Shown one piece after another: positions 1 through 8,749 of a DNA stretch of 58,473 nt. Where the stretch lies: positions 1 through 58,473 of IMG/VR virus record IMGVR_UViG_3300028394_000086; one strand, 5' to 3'. This DNA comes from a virus. Position numbers and translations under genes: made by a program. A model generated the notes under the pieces. It saw only the letters and a program-made list of their open reading frames with translations, did not search any database and had not been told where the DNA came from. How positions within the stretch are numbered: position 1 is the stretch's first letter; every line of letters starts with the position of its first letter.

Positions 1-954
1 GAAGGTAATAGCGAATATGCGCCAGTTGAAATTAACTGGTCGGAGGTCCCAGGGCGTGATGAAGAATGGAAAAAACAGACCATCGCTAATACTAGCGAAG
101 AACAGTTTCGTCAGGAATTTGAGTGCGAGTTTATCGGTTCGTCTAGCACCCTCATCAACCCTATGAAGCTTCGCGAACTAACACACGTTCGCCCACAAAA
201 AGATAAATTTAATCTTGATTACTATGAAGCACCAGATCCAAAGAAATCTTACATTATGGTATTCGACGTGTCCGAAGGTGTAGGTGGCGACTATTCTGCG
301 CTATCTGTCTTTGATGTGTCGCAAGTCCCATATCGGCAGGTAGCTAAATATAGGGACAAAAATGTCTCGCCACTTTTGTTCCCAGACGTAATTTACCGAT
401 TTGCTCGCTGGTACAATAACGCATATGTTTTAGGTGAAACAAATAACATTGGGCAGCAGGTTGTCAATTCGTTGTTTATGGATCTGGAATATGAAAATGT
501 TATTGCTACGTTTAGTAAGAACAAAGCAATCAAGATTGGTGGTGGGTTTGCCACTAAATCGGCTTTCGGTGTGCGTACCACAAAACAGGTCAAAAAGATC
601 GGGTGTTCGAATCTGAAGACGATTATCGAAAGCAATAAGCTATTGATAACCGACTTTGACACCATTGAAGAACTTACCACTTTTGTTGAAGACAAAGACA
701 CCTACAAAGCTGAAGAGGGCTGCCACGACGATTTGGCTATGACGTTGGTTCTTTTTGGGTGGCTCATAACGCAGACATATTTCAAAGACCTGATGAACAG
801 TGATATTAGGCAAAATTTAGCCCGCGAAACAATGAAAGATGTGCATGACGACTTACTTCCGGTAGGGTTTATAGACGATGGTAGACAGGAAATAGAAGCC
901 ATTGATGACCCAATTCCGACTGGAATGGGCTTCAGCGATTTCAGATTTGGGTAA
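1..954 (+). CDS. 17: Terminase large subunit gp17, C-terminal part (5' truncated)
   Basis: Frame 1 is open from the first base, so the gene begins upstream; the first internal ATG at 163 is not the real start. The opening residues read PGRDEEWKKQTI then SEEQFRQEFECEF, typical of the end of the T4 gp17 ATPase region. After that comes the RNase H-like nuclease domain with acidic motifs FDVSEG, LGETNN and CHDDLAM, which match the expected metal-binding D/E/D set. The enzyme pumps DNA into the prohead through the portal and cuts the concatemer. It is followed by sheath, tube and portal as in T4. Identity is clear; only the C-terminal 317 residues are in the window. Confidence 0.95.
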   Translation, partial: EGNSEYAPVEINWSEVPGRDEEWKKQTIANTSEEQFRQEFECEFIGSSSTLINPMKLRELTHVRPQKDKFNLDYYEAPDPKKSYIMVFDVSEGVGGDYSALSVFDVSQVPYRQVAKYRDKNVSPLLFPDVIYRFARWYNNAYVLGETNNIGQQVVNSLFMDLEYENVIATFSKNKAIKIGGGFATKSAFGVRTTKQVKKIGCSNLKTIIESNKLLITDFDTIEELTTFVEDKDTYKAEEGCHDDLAMTLVLFGWLITQTYFKDLMNSDIRQNLARETMKDVHDDLLPVGFIDDGRQEIEAIDDPIPTGMGFSDFRFG

Positions 955-969
955 CAAAAGTCTCGTTTT

Positions 970-977
970 TATAAATA
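970..977 (+). promoter_or_regulatory. T4-type late promoter before tail sheath
   Basis: Exact TATAAATA box, the gp55 late promoter element. Predicted +1 is near 983, giving a leader of about 47 nt. It lies in the short gap between terminase and sheath. Confidence 0.8.
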
Positions 978-1029
978 AAAGAACAAGAATGAATCGAAGA
1001 ATACCTTCGTCTATAGAGGAGATAAGTCT

Positions 1030-2982
1030 ATGCCATTTCAAATCTCTCCCGGAGTTAACGTAAGTGAGATTGATCTTACTACGATTATTCCGGCAGTCAG
1101 CACAACAACAGGAGCTTTTGCGGGACATTACTCTTGGGGTCCTGTAGGCGTTCGCGTTCTTACTGACTCAGAAGATACGCTTGTAAATAATTTCCGCGTG
1201 CCAAACACAAACACTGCTATTGACTTCTTTACCGCTGCAAATTTTTTGTCTTACGGTAATGCGTTATATGTAGCTCGCGTGGTTCGCGATGCAAACGCAG
1301 CAAATCGTTCAACTGATGTCACAATTGCTCGTAATTCTGTAAGTAACAACTCTCTAGCTACAAACATAATTATCAAAAACATAGATGATTATAATCAAAA
1401 TTATTCAAGTGGCATTGTTTCTGCCGGATTGTGGGTGGCTAAGTACCCAGGTAACATCGGCAACACCCTTCGCGTATCTGTTTGCCTTTCATCAAATGCT
1501 TACGAGTCTACGCTTACTGGAACCGTAGCTTTTGCTAACGGATCAACATCTGCGACAGCATCAGCAAATCAGGCTTCTCGATTGTCAGTCGGTGATGTTT
1601 TGCTTGCTGGTCCAGATAAAACTGAAGTAATTGTTGCTGGTATTTCAGGCACTGGTACTGTAATTACTTTAAAAAATGCTTATGTTGGCAACAACATTAC
1701 ACAATCTTCCGTAGTTCGTCGTTGGGAATTTCATAAGAATGTGAATGGACCACCTGGAACATCTCAAGATGCTGCTCGTCATGGTGGTAGCAATGATGAA
1801 ATGCATATTATTGTTGCCGACGAAGATGGTGTCATCACAGGTTATGCCAATACGGTTCTTGAAGTACACCAAAATATTTCAAAGGCTATTGATACGCAAA
1901 GCGAAAATGGTACAAATATTTACTTTAAGGATTATATCAATCAAAATTCTCGTTGGATTTGGTGGACTTCTAACCCAACAGGATTCCGTGCAGGCCTCGC
2001 TATTAAATCATCGGTCAACTTTAATGCCGCAACTGGAAGTACCAACAAACCAGTAAACTCTTCACTAGGTAAAGGGCGTGATGGATCACTTCCACGTGAA
2101 GCAGATTATATTAATGCATATAATCTATTCAGAAGTGCGGAAGATATTGATATTTCACTTGTTCTTGGTGGTGCATCGACACAAACACGCGCAATTCACA
2201 TCATTAATAACATTGTTGAATATCGCAAGGATTGTGTAGCCGTATTATCACCACCATCGGCTTCTGTAGTAAACAACAACGCATATTCTGGTAAAGAGCA
2301 AACTGATATCATTACATTCCGCAATTTGCTACCATCAACATCTTATGCTATCATGGACTCTGGATGGAAGTATCAATATGACAAGTACAATGACGTTTAT
2401 CGTTATATACCTTGTAACGGCGACGTTGCTGGTCTCATGGTTCGTACAGACAATGATCGTGATCCTTGGTGGTCTCCTGCTGGCTACAATCGCGGTGGCA
2501 TTAAGAATGCTATCAAGATGGCTTATAACCCAGGTAAGGCTGATCGTGACCAGCTATACAAGAACGGTATCAATCCAATTGTGACGTTCCCAGGTCAGGG
2601 TACAATTTTATTTGGTGATAAGACAATGCTTTCAAAGCCATCAGCTTTCGACCGCATCAATGTTCGTCGTCTATTCATTGTGCTTGAAAAAGCCATTGCA
2701 ACTGCTGCTAAGTTCACATTGTTTGAATTCAACGATGCATTCACACGCGCACAGTTCAAGGCTCTAGTAGAACCATTCCTTCGTGACGTTCAGGGGCGTC
2801 GTGGTATCACGGACTTCCGTGTGGTTTGCGACGAAACAAACAACACAGGCGAAGTTATCGACCGCAATGAGTTTATTGGTGATATCTACATCAAGCCAGC
2901 TCGTTCAATTAACTTCATTCAGCTTAACTTCGTGGCAGTACGTTCAGGCGTAGATTTCACCGAAGTGGTAGGAAAGTTCTAA
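1030..2982 (+). CDS. 18: Tail sheath protein gp18
   Basis: 650 aa, close to T4 gp18 (659 aa). The N-terminus FQISPGVNVSEIDLTT and the C-terminal block around RRLFIVLEKAIATAAKFTLFE and GVDFTEVVGKF are sheath hallmarks of contractile tails. It polymerises around the tail tube and contracts during DNA injection. The start ATG is preceded by a GAGGAG ribosome site. It sits between gp17 and gp19 as in T4 and has its own late promoter box. Confidence 0.95.
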   Translation: MPFQISPGVNVSEIDLTTIIPAVSTTTGAFAGHYSWGPVGVRVLTDSEDTLVNNFRVPNTNTAIDFFTAANFLSYGNALYVARVVRDANAANRSTDVTIARNSVSNNSLATNIIIKNIDDYNQNYSSGIVSAGLWVAKYPGNIGNTLRVSVCLSSNAYESTLTGTVAFANGSTSATASANQASRLSVGDVLLAGPDKTEVIVAGISGTGTVITLKNAYVGNNITQSSVVRRWEFHKNVNGPPGTSQDAARHGGSNDEMHIIVADEDGVITGYANTVLEVHQNISKAIDTQSENGTNIYFKDYINQNSRWIWWTSNPTGFRAGLAIKSSVNFNAATGSTNKPVNSSLGKGRDGSLPREADYINAYNLFRSAEDIDISLVLGGASTQTRAIHIINNIVEYRKDCVAVLSPPSASVVNNNAYSGKEQTDIITFRNLLPSTSYAIMDSGWKYQYDKYNDVYRYIPCNGDVAGLMVRTDNDRDPWWSPAGYNRGGIKNAIKMAYNPGKADRDQLYKNGINPIVTFPGQGTILFGDKTMLSKPSAFDRINVRRLFIVLEKAIATAAKFTLFEFNDAFTRAQFKALVEPFLRDVQGRRGITDFRVVCDETNNTGEVIDRNEFIGDIYIKPARSINFIQLNFVAVRSGVDFTEVVGKF

Positions 2983-3025
2983 TTTAGGCGAATAAATAGA
3001 AAGAAAAGGTAGGGAGACAAATAAT

Positions 3026-3634
3026 ATGCCCTTTAATGTTAATACATTCGCTTCGCTAGGACTTCCGTATGGTGGCGCAAGAGCATCTCTTTTCGAGGTG
3101 TTCTTGACACTACCACAGGGCCTTTCAAATCCTACGGCAGAAGCACAGTTTCGATTTGTCTGTAAAGCCTCGTCGATTCCACAATCAACAGTAGGGCAAA
3201 TTGAAGTGCCCTACTTCGGTCGCAAAGTTAAAATGGCTGGTAATAGAACATTTGATAATTGGACCGTAACTATTATGAACGACGAAGATTTTGAAATGCG
3301 TCATGCGTTCGAAGAATGGTCAGCAGCAATTAATAGTCATGTAAATAATCTTCGTGACTCTGCTCTTATCTTTGAATCTGGACAGGCAGCATATCGCTCA
3401 CGCGCTACTGTTCGTCACTACGCAAAGACAGGTGTATATGGTTCTGGTACAGCAGCCGGTGATGCAGCTATTCCAACACGCCAATACACATTCAATAACA
3501 TCTTCCCTCTAAACATTTCAAACATTGATCTAAACTGGGAAACAACAGACGCGATTGAAGAATTTACCGTGGAGTTCGCATACGATTATTGGACAGTTGA
3601 GGCTGATCTACTCGGCAACTTGATTGACAATTAA
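3026..3634 (+). CDS. 19: Tail tube protein gp19
   Basis: 202 aa, compared with 163 aa for T4 gp19. The FVCKASSIPQSTVGQIEVPYFGR segment and the TFDNWTVTIMNDEDFEMRHAFEEW block are diagnostic of the T4 tail tube family. It forms the inner tube under the sheath. The gene follows sheath by 43 nt, with GGGAG ahead of the ATG. A weak late-box variant AATAAATA lies at 2991. Confidence 0.93.
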   Translation: MPFNVNTFASLGLPYGGARASLFEVFLTLPQGLSNPTAEAQFRFVCKASSIPQSTVGQIEVPYFGRKVKMAGNRTFDNWTVTIMNDEDFEMRHAFEEWSAAINSHVNNLRDSALIFESGQAAYRSRATVRHYAKTGVYGSGTAAGDAAIPTRQYTFNNIFPLNISNIDLNWETTDAIEEFTVEFAYDYWTVEADLLGNLIDN

Positions 3635-3683
3635 GATCGCTTTAGTTTTCCTATATAATTGATTAGACCTTGAAGGAAAATAA

Positions 3684-5525
3684 ATGGCGATTGAACTTTT
3701 TGGATTCCGTATTGGGAAAGCAGACGATGGTACTGAGGTCAAACAGGCCGAACAGATACCTTCGTTTGCTCCTCCACCAAATACCGATGGTGCGCTTGAA
3801 GTAGCGCCTGGCGGCGCATACGGCACTTACGTCGATTTCGAAGGTACTGCAAAAAGCGAAGCGGATCTAGTAACCCGCTATCGCGAAATGGCGTTGTATC
3901 CGGAAGTAGAAGCAGCCATTGATGATATCGTCAATGAAGCAATCATCACTGATGATAATGCTGAACCCGTATCGCTGGATATGGATGATTTAAAACAACC
4001 AGAATCAATCAAAAAGAAAATTGAAGAAGAGTTCAAGACAGTCCTTGAGCTATTGGACTTTTCTAATCTTGCTTACGATATCTTCCGTCGTTGGTATGTT
4101 GATGGGCGCATGTTCTATCACATCATGGTAGACGTAAAGAATCCACGCGCAGGTATCCAAGAACTTCGCTACATTGACCCAAGACGCATTCGCAAGATTC
4201 GCCAGCCAATCAAGCGCACACCAATCGTTGGTACCAATGCGAAGCTTATCGTTCCACCATACGAAGAATACTTCCTTTATAACGTAGCGGGTCTTCAGTC
4301 TGGTACAGCCACACAAGGCGTAAAGATTGCTAAGGATTCTATCTGCTACACACACAGTAGCATTATGGATCATCGTAATCGTATGGTCCTTTCTCACCTT
4401 CACAAAGCAATCAAACCACTCAATCAGTTGCGTATGTTGGAAGATGCGGTAGTTATCTATCGCCTCGCTCGCGCACCCGAGCGTCGCATTTTCTATATTG
4501 ACGTTGGTAACTTGCCTAAAGCAAAAGCCGAGCAGTATGTCCGTGATATGATGGTTCGTCATAAGAACCGTCTTGTCTATAATGCTGAAACTGGTGACGT
4601 ACAAGATACCCGTAAGTTCATGACAATGTTGGAAGACTATTGGCTTCCCCGTCGTGAAGGTGGTCGTGGTACTGAAATTACTACACTACCAGGTGGTGAA
4701 AACCTTGGGCAGATGGACGATGTTGAATACTTCCGTAAGAAACTCTATAAGTCACTAGCCGTTCCTGTGTCTCGTCTTGAGCCAGAAGGCACATTCTCTA
4801 TGGGTCGTCAAGGAGAAATTACTCGTGACGAAGTAAAATTTGCTAAGTTCATTGATCGTCTACGTCACAAGTTTGCTCATCTGTTTGACCATCTTCTAGA
4901 AATTCAGCTCGTTCTCAAGGGTGTAATGACCCGTGAAGAGTGGAAAGAATTGAAGAACGATATCCGCTATGATTTCCAACGCGATAACTATTATTCAGAA
5001 ATGAAGGAACAGGAAGTTCTTAACCAGCGTCTTGCAACTCTACAAGTCGTTGATAATTACGTTGGTAAATATTATTCTGTCGAGTGGATCCGTAAGCACG
5101 TTCTTCGTCAGACTGAGGAAGAAATCAAAGAAATGGATAAACAAATTGCATCTGAACCAGATCCTCAGGCTAATGAAATGGAAATGCAGAAGCAAGATCA
5201 TCAACAGCAAATGCAAAAAACTCAGCAACAGATGGACATGCGAGACATGGAAATTAGAGGCAAAGAGTTGGATGTTAAAGCTGCTTCGCTAGGTTCTAAG
5301 AATGGTCCAGCTAATGTAAAACCGGCACCAGCAAAAACACAGAAAGTTGAGATCAAATTATCTGGTGATAAGAAAGCCTCTGTCAAGAAAGAAGAATACG
5401 AACCGTTTGTGCCAAAGCCTCTTACCGAAGAAGATAAACGTCTTATTGAAAGAATGACTGCGGTTATGGAACACGTGGCACATGAGGACCTTGAAGAAGT
5501 GGAAGAGATCAAGGATGCCATCTAA
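3684..5525 (+). CDS. 20: Portal vertex protein gp20
   Basis: 613 aa. The core carries YPEVEAAIDDIVNEAI, an ELRYIDPRRIRKIR stretch and RLEPEGTFSMGRQGEITRDEVKFAKFI, all characteristic of T4-like portals. It makes the dodecameric DNA gate of the head and docks the terminase. Roughly residues 490-560 are rich in Gln, Met and Lys and probably form a flexible or coiled-coil C-terminal tail. Gene order 19-20 is as in T4. A GAAGGAAA ribosome site precedes the ATG. Confidence 0.95.
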   Translation: MAIELFGFRIGKADDGTEVKQAEQIPSFAPPPNTDGALEVAPGGAYGTYVDFEGTAKSEADLVTRYREMALYPEVEAAIDDIVNEAIITDDNAEPVSLDMDDLKQPESIKKKIEEEFKTVLELLDFSNLAYDIFRRWYVDGRMFYHIMVDVKNPRAGIQELRYIDPRRIRKIRQPIKRTPIVGTNAKLIVPPYEEYFLYNVAGLQSGTATQGVKIAKDSICYTHSSIMDHRNRMVLSHLHKAIKPLNQLRMLEDAVVIYRLARAPERRIFYIDVGNLPKAKAEQYVRDMMVRHKNRLVYNAETGDVQDTRKFMTMLEDYWLPRREGGRGTEITTLPGGENLGQMDDVEYFRKKLYKSLAVPVSRLEPEGTFSMGRQGEITRDEVKFAKFIDRLRHKFAHLFDHLLEIQLVLKGVMTREEWKELKNDIRYDFQRDNYYSEMKEQEVLNQRLATLQVVDNYVGKYYSVEWIRKHVLRQTEEEIKEMDKQIASEPDPQANEMEMQKQDHQQQMQKTQQQMDMRDMEIRGKELDVKAASLGSKNGPANVKPAPAKTQKVEIKLSGDKKASVKKEEYEPFVPKPLTEEDKRLIERMTAVMEHVAHEDLEEVEEIKDAI

Positions 5526-5527
5526 CC

Positions 5528-6814
5528 ATGGAAGAGCTGGAAAAAGCTAAACTCCTTGCCGTTGCACAAAAGATTGCAAAATCCGAAGTTGCCGAAGTTC
5601 GCAATGAGTTAATAGAACAAATCAATAAAATTCAATCAATTACTCCTGCGTCTGGTATTCCCGGGCGGGGGATTATTGACGTTGCACTAATTGAAGAGGA
5701 GTTAGTTCTTCAATTCAACGACGGATCATTTGCAAATCTTGGGCGCATAATCGGTGAGCAAGGCATCCAAGGAATTCGCGGAGATCAAGGTTTACAAGGC
5801 AAGCAGGGTATCACTGGTGAGCAAGGTATTCAAGGTGAGCAGGGTATTCCTGGAATTCAAGGCGAGCAAGGTATTCAAGGAGATAAAGGTAACCGTGGGG
5901 ATCAAGGACCTCGCGGTGAAAAGGGAGAGAAGGGAGATACCGGTGACAGAGGCGAACAAGGAATTCCTGGTAAACGCGGAGAACGCGGAGAACAAGGACC
6001 AGCAGCTATTGACGGAGCCGCTGGACGTGATGGAGCAAAAGGCGCAACAGGAGCGCGAGGGGATCAAGGTCTTCCTGGCAGAGATGGCAAAGACGGAAAG
6101 AGCGGCAAAGACGGGCTAGCAGGACCAAAAGGTGATAAGGGAGATGCAGGAGAAAAAGGTGATAAAGGTGATCCTGGCTCTGACGCAGAAGTATCTAAAC
6201 TAGAAAAGAAACTAAGTGAATTTAGTGAACAGGTTGATAAGAGACTATCAAAGGTAGCTTTCAATGTGGCTGCTAAAGGCGGTCCTGCTGGTTCTGGTGA
6301 AGTTAAGCTTTATCGCTTAGACGATGTTGATTACACTAGTGTTCGCGCACCAACAAATGGGCAAGCACTTGTTTGGAATGTGTCTGTTGGGAAATGGGCA
6401 GCTGGTACTATTGCTGCTAGTAGTGGTGGTGGAAATACTGGAGGCGGTGGTACAACTAATGTCTCATCATATCTTCAAGTAGCTAATGCTAATGCAAAGT
6501 TTGCTACCAAAGCATATGCAGCAGCAAACTCGTATGTTAAATCTACATTAGCAAATACCAATTCTTATATCGCAACTAAAGCTTCGTGGTCTTCTCTTAC
6601 TGCAACCAACACCGCAGTTCGCGCACTTGCAATAACAAAGCTTGCTGTTGCAAACGCATTTAGTTCGCTTACCAAGTATGCAGCAAATACAGGAACAATT
6701 ACCGTAAGAACAGATGATGTAAAAATAAACGACGCGATTCCTATCAACCCTGCTGGGCTATTGGCTATCGTTTTGCCAGACGGAACCACGGTAAAGATTC
6801 CATATTGGACATAA
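5528..6814 (+). CDS. Collagen-like virion fibre protein
   Basis: 428 aa. Residues 1-35 look like an alpha-helical or coiled-coil start. Residues about 76-218 are Gly-X-Y triplets (motifs such as GEQGIQ, GDKGDP, GKRGER) with one short break near residue 160 (GPAAIDGAAG), predicting a collagen triple helix. A coiled-coil-like stretch (about 220-242), Gly/Ser linkers and an Ala/Asn-rich C-terminus follow. Part of the middle (LYRLDDVDYTS, QALVWN) resembles phage fibre proteins. It begins two bases after the portal stop and lacks a strong ribosome site nearby, so it is probably coupled. It is likely a trimeric head, neck or tail fibre; the exact location in the virion is unknown. Confidence 0.75.
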   Translation: MEELEKAKLLAVAQKIAKSEVAEVRNELIEQINKIQSITPASGIPGRGIIDVALIEEELVLQFNDGSFANLGRIIGEQGIQGIRGDQGLQGKQGITGEQGIQGEQGIPGIQGEQGIQGDKGNRGDQGPRGEKGEKGDTGDRGEQGIPGKRGERGEQGPAAIDGAAGRDGAKGATGARGDQGLPGRDGKDGKSGKDGLAGPKGDKGDAGEKGDKGDPGSDAEVSKLEKKLSEFSEQVDKRLSKVAFNVAAKGGPAGSGEVKLYRLDDVDYTSVRAPTNGQALVWNVSVGKWAAGTIAASSGGGNTGGGGTTNVSSYLQVANANAKFATKAYAAANSYVKSTLANTNSYIATKASWSSLTATNTAVRALAITKLAVANAFSSLTKYAANTGTITVRTDDVKINDAIPINPAGLLAIVLPDGTTVKIPYWT

Positions 6815-6829
6815 ATATTCATGAGTTTT

Positions 6830-6837
6830 TATAAATA
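6830..6837 (+). promoter_or_regulatory. Late promoter before gp67
   Basis: Exact TATAAATA box in the 46-nt gap after the collagen-like gene. Predicted +1 is about 6843, 18 nt before the gp67 start, with GAAAGG in the leader as ribosome site. Confidence 0.8.
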
Positions 6838-6860
6838 GATTATTATAGAAAGGTTTAATT

Positions 6861-7058
6861 ATGGAAGAGATTCAACAAGCAATTCAAGCAGCCGCTTCAT
6901 CAGATGCCAACGCATTTCGCGAGCATATTGGTGCTGCATTGTCTGCAAAGATTTCAGACGCTCTTGATCTGAGACGAATCGAAATTGCGTCCAACATGCT
7001 TGCACCTCAAGAAGAGGCTTTAGAAGATCAGGAGATCGTATCAGATGAAGACGTTTAA
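6861..7058 (+). CDS. 67: Prohead core protein gp67-like
   Basis: 65 aa, acidic at the C-terminus. The opening MEEIQQAIQAAASSDANAFREHIGAALSAKI resembles T4 gp67 (80 aa) in its short helical N-terminus and acidic tail. gp67 is a minor internal core protein needed for correct prohead shape and is cut by gp21. Position between portal and gp21 matches T4. The 3' end overlaps the next gene by 14 nt. Assignment rests on position, size and weak similarity. Confidence 0.7.
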   Translation: MEEIQQAIQAAASSDANAFREHIGAALSAKISDALDLRRIEIASNMLAPQEEALEDQEIVSDEDV

Positions 7059-7623
7059 GCAACTCCGCGAAGCGGTAACAAAGAAAGATGCAGAATCTGA
7101 TGCTCTAAAGCCTCGTGCTAAGGGTGAACAAAATTTTGCAAATGCACATGCACAAACAGTAACAGATTACCCAGCAGAAGGCGATGCTTTTGAGACCGAC
7201 GACAAGATTGCAAAATCAAAGCATCATGGTGTAGGTGGTGAGCGTAGTGTTATCAAGCAGGGCACATCGGACCTAGCAGATAAGTCTGGCTTCAAGGGGC
7301 AACAAACAAAGACACGCGCAAACGCCACAAATGCGTCTAGCGATAAGACACCAATCCGTGGTCCATCATCCGTGCAAGCGTATGCGGAAGAAGTATTCAG
7401 CGAGCGTTCTACCATCACAGAATCAAGCGAAGACACATATGAGATCGAGCTTGAAAATGGTGACGTTGTAGAGGTAAACGAAGAAACACTTGATATCATT
7501 ACCGATACTTACTCAAGACTAAATGTTGAAAATCAGGAAATGTTCCGTGATATGATTAACCAGAGCGCCGATTCATTCTCAACGATTATGGATTTCGTTG
7601 CTTCAAACGTAGAAGTGGAGTAA
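7045..7623 (+). CDS. 68: Prohead core protein gp68-like
   Basis: 192 aa, hydrophilic. The MKTFKQLREAV start is a common opening of head-internal proteins in this phage group. An acidic C-terminal region (YEIELENGDVVEVNEETLDI) is followed by a helical end. It overlaps gp67 and sits where T4 gene 68 lies, so it is probably a prohead core protein removed or cut by gp21. T4 gp68 is 141 aa. Sequence identity alone would not establish this; synteny carries most of the weight. The ribosome site GGAG is 10 nt before the ATG. Confidence 0.5.
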   Translation: MKTFKQLREAVTKKDAESDALKPRAKGEQNFANAHAQTVTDYPAEGDAFETDDKIAKSKHHGVGGERSVIKQGTSDLADKSGFKGQQTKTRANATNASSDKTPIRGPSSVQAYAEEVFSERSTITESSEDTYEIELENGDVVEVNEETLDIITDTYSRLNVENQEMFRDMINQSADSFSTIMDFVASNVEVE

Positions 7624-7626
7624 CTC

Positions 7627-8040
7627 ATGGCTGCTAATAACGAAGGCATTATGAACAAGCAAACCAAAGGTGGTTGGATTATTGCTAAGTTTCATAACAG
7701 CGGCGGAATCAAACCAAATGCGGTAGACGCAACGACAAACGGCACTCCAGTATGGGGTGCTAATTCTGCTGGTGAAACAGTTCGTTCAATGAATATTATT
7801 TCAGCCGAAGTTAATTGTGGTGGTGCTAATAATGTGTATTTTGAAATCAAGCGCGGCGCAAGCATGGTTCTTGTCCTTTCTGGTCAAGCTTATCACGATT
7901 TATCAGATAGTCGTTTGATTGACAATACAACCGCAATGTCAACGTCAAACGTGACAGTTACCAAAGTAAATACTGGTCCCGGCACTCTTATTTTAAAATT
8001 ACATAAGACAGTAGCTATTTCAGGGGGCTCTGCTTACTAA
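7627..8040 (+). CDS. Unrecognised head-region protein
   Basis: 137 aa, rich in small and beta-prone residues (GGWIIAKFHNSGG, VNCGGANNVYFEIKRGASMVLVLSG). It has no signal peptide or membrane segment. It looks like a compact all-beta virion protein, perhaps a capsid decoration or fibre knob, but I do not recognise the family. It lies between the gp68-like gene and gp21, and its stop overlaps the gp21 start (TAATG), so the two are translationally coupled and expressed late. Confidence 0.6.
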   Translation: MAANNEGIMNKQTKGGWIIAKFHNSGGIKPNAVDATTNGTPVWGANSAGETVRSMNIISAEVNCGGANNVYFEIKRGASMVLVLSGQAYHDLSDSRLIDNTTAMSTSNVTVTKVNTGPGTLILKLHKTVAISGGSAY

Positions 8041-8696
8041 TGAAGCTAATCTGTGAACTAAACGAAAGCGATATTCAAATCGTAACAGAGGCTACCGAGT
8101 CTGGTGAAAAGAACTTCTACATCGAAGGCATTTTCATGCAAGCTGGTATTCAAAACAAAAACGGTCGAGTTTATCCCGTTGATGTTGTCTCACGCGAAGT
8201 CGATAGGTACCGTGGTGCATATATCGACACTAACCGTGCATATGGTGAACTAGGCCATCCTGCAGGTCCAAACATTAATCTAGAGCGCGTATCACACATG
8301 ATAAAAGACCTTCATATGGAAGGTTCTAATGCTATTGGTCGTGCGAAGATCATGGACACACCATACGGTAAGATCGTCAAGGATCTTATGAAGGAAGGCG
8401 CCAATCTTGGTGTCTCGTCACGCGGTATGGGAACACTCACAAAGAGAAATGGTATCATGGAAGTAGGTAGCGATTTCTATCTTGCTACCGCTGCTGATAT
8501 CGTTGCTGATCCTTCTGCACCACAAGCGTTTGTTCGTGGTATCATGGAAGGCAAAGAATGGATTTGGGAAAACGGCGTTCTGCATGAACGCGAGATTGCT
8601 GAGATTCGAGACGACATTGAAGACGGTTATGCTACCACTCGCAACAAAGAAGAGGTAATGATTGAGGCTTTTAAAAAGTTCTTATCAAAACTCTGA
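8040..8696 (+). CDS. 21: Prohead core protease gp21
   Basis: 218 aa, matching T4 gp21 (212 aa). Catalytic His is seen in YGELGHPAGPN (H73) and the catalytic Ser in NLGVSSRGMGTL (S126/S127), the His/Ser arrangement of herpes-assemblin-like prohead proteases. It degrades the core and trims gp23 after L/I-x-E sites once the head is built. It is coupled to the upstream gene by TAATG overlap and followed by scaffold 22. Confidence 0.93.
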   Translation: MKLICELNESDIQIVTEATESGEKNFYIEGIFMQAGIQNKNGRVYPVDVVSREVDRYRGAYIDTNRAYGELGHPAGPNINLERVSHMIKDLHMEGSNAIGRAKIMDTPYGKIVKDLMKEGANLGVSSRGMGTLTKRNGIMEVGSDFYLATAADIVADPSAPQAFVRGIMEGKEWIWENGVLHEREIAEIRDDIEDGYATTRNKEEVMIEAFKKFLSKL

Positions 8697-8699
8697 TTT

Positions 8700-8707
8700 T
8701 ATAAATA
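8700..8707 (+). promoter_or_regulatory. Late promoter before scaffold gene 22
   Basis: Exact TATAAATA box just after the gp21 stop. Predicted +1 is about 8713, which leaves a leader of about 37 nt with a GAGGAG ribosome site. Confidence 0.8.
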
Positions 8708-8749
8708 ACATAAGAAACATTTTTTGATAACACCTGAGGAGAAATGAAT

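Noticed and set aside
3652-3659. TATATAAT before the portal gene as a promoter
   Set aside because: The upstream TTGACA is 24 nt from TATAAT, too far, and the late-box match is imperfect; left unassigned.
5754-6264. Overlapping open frames on both strands within the collagen-like gene
   Set aside because: They are products of the GGN-repeat bias of the triplet region and have no start signals.
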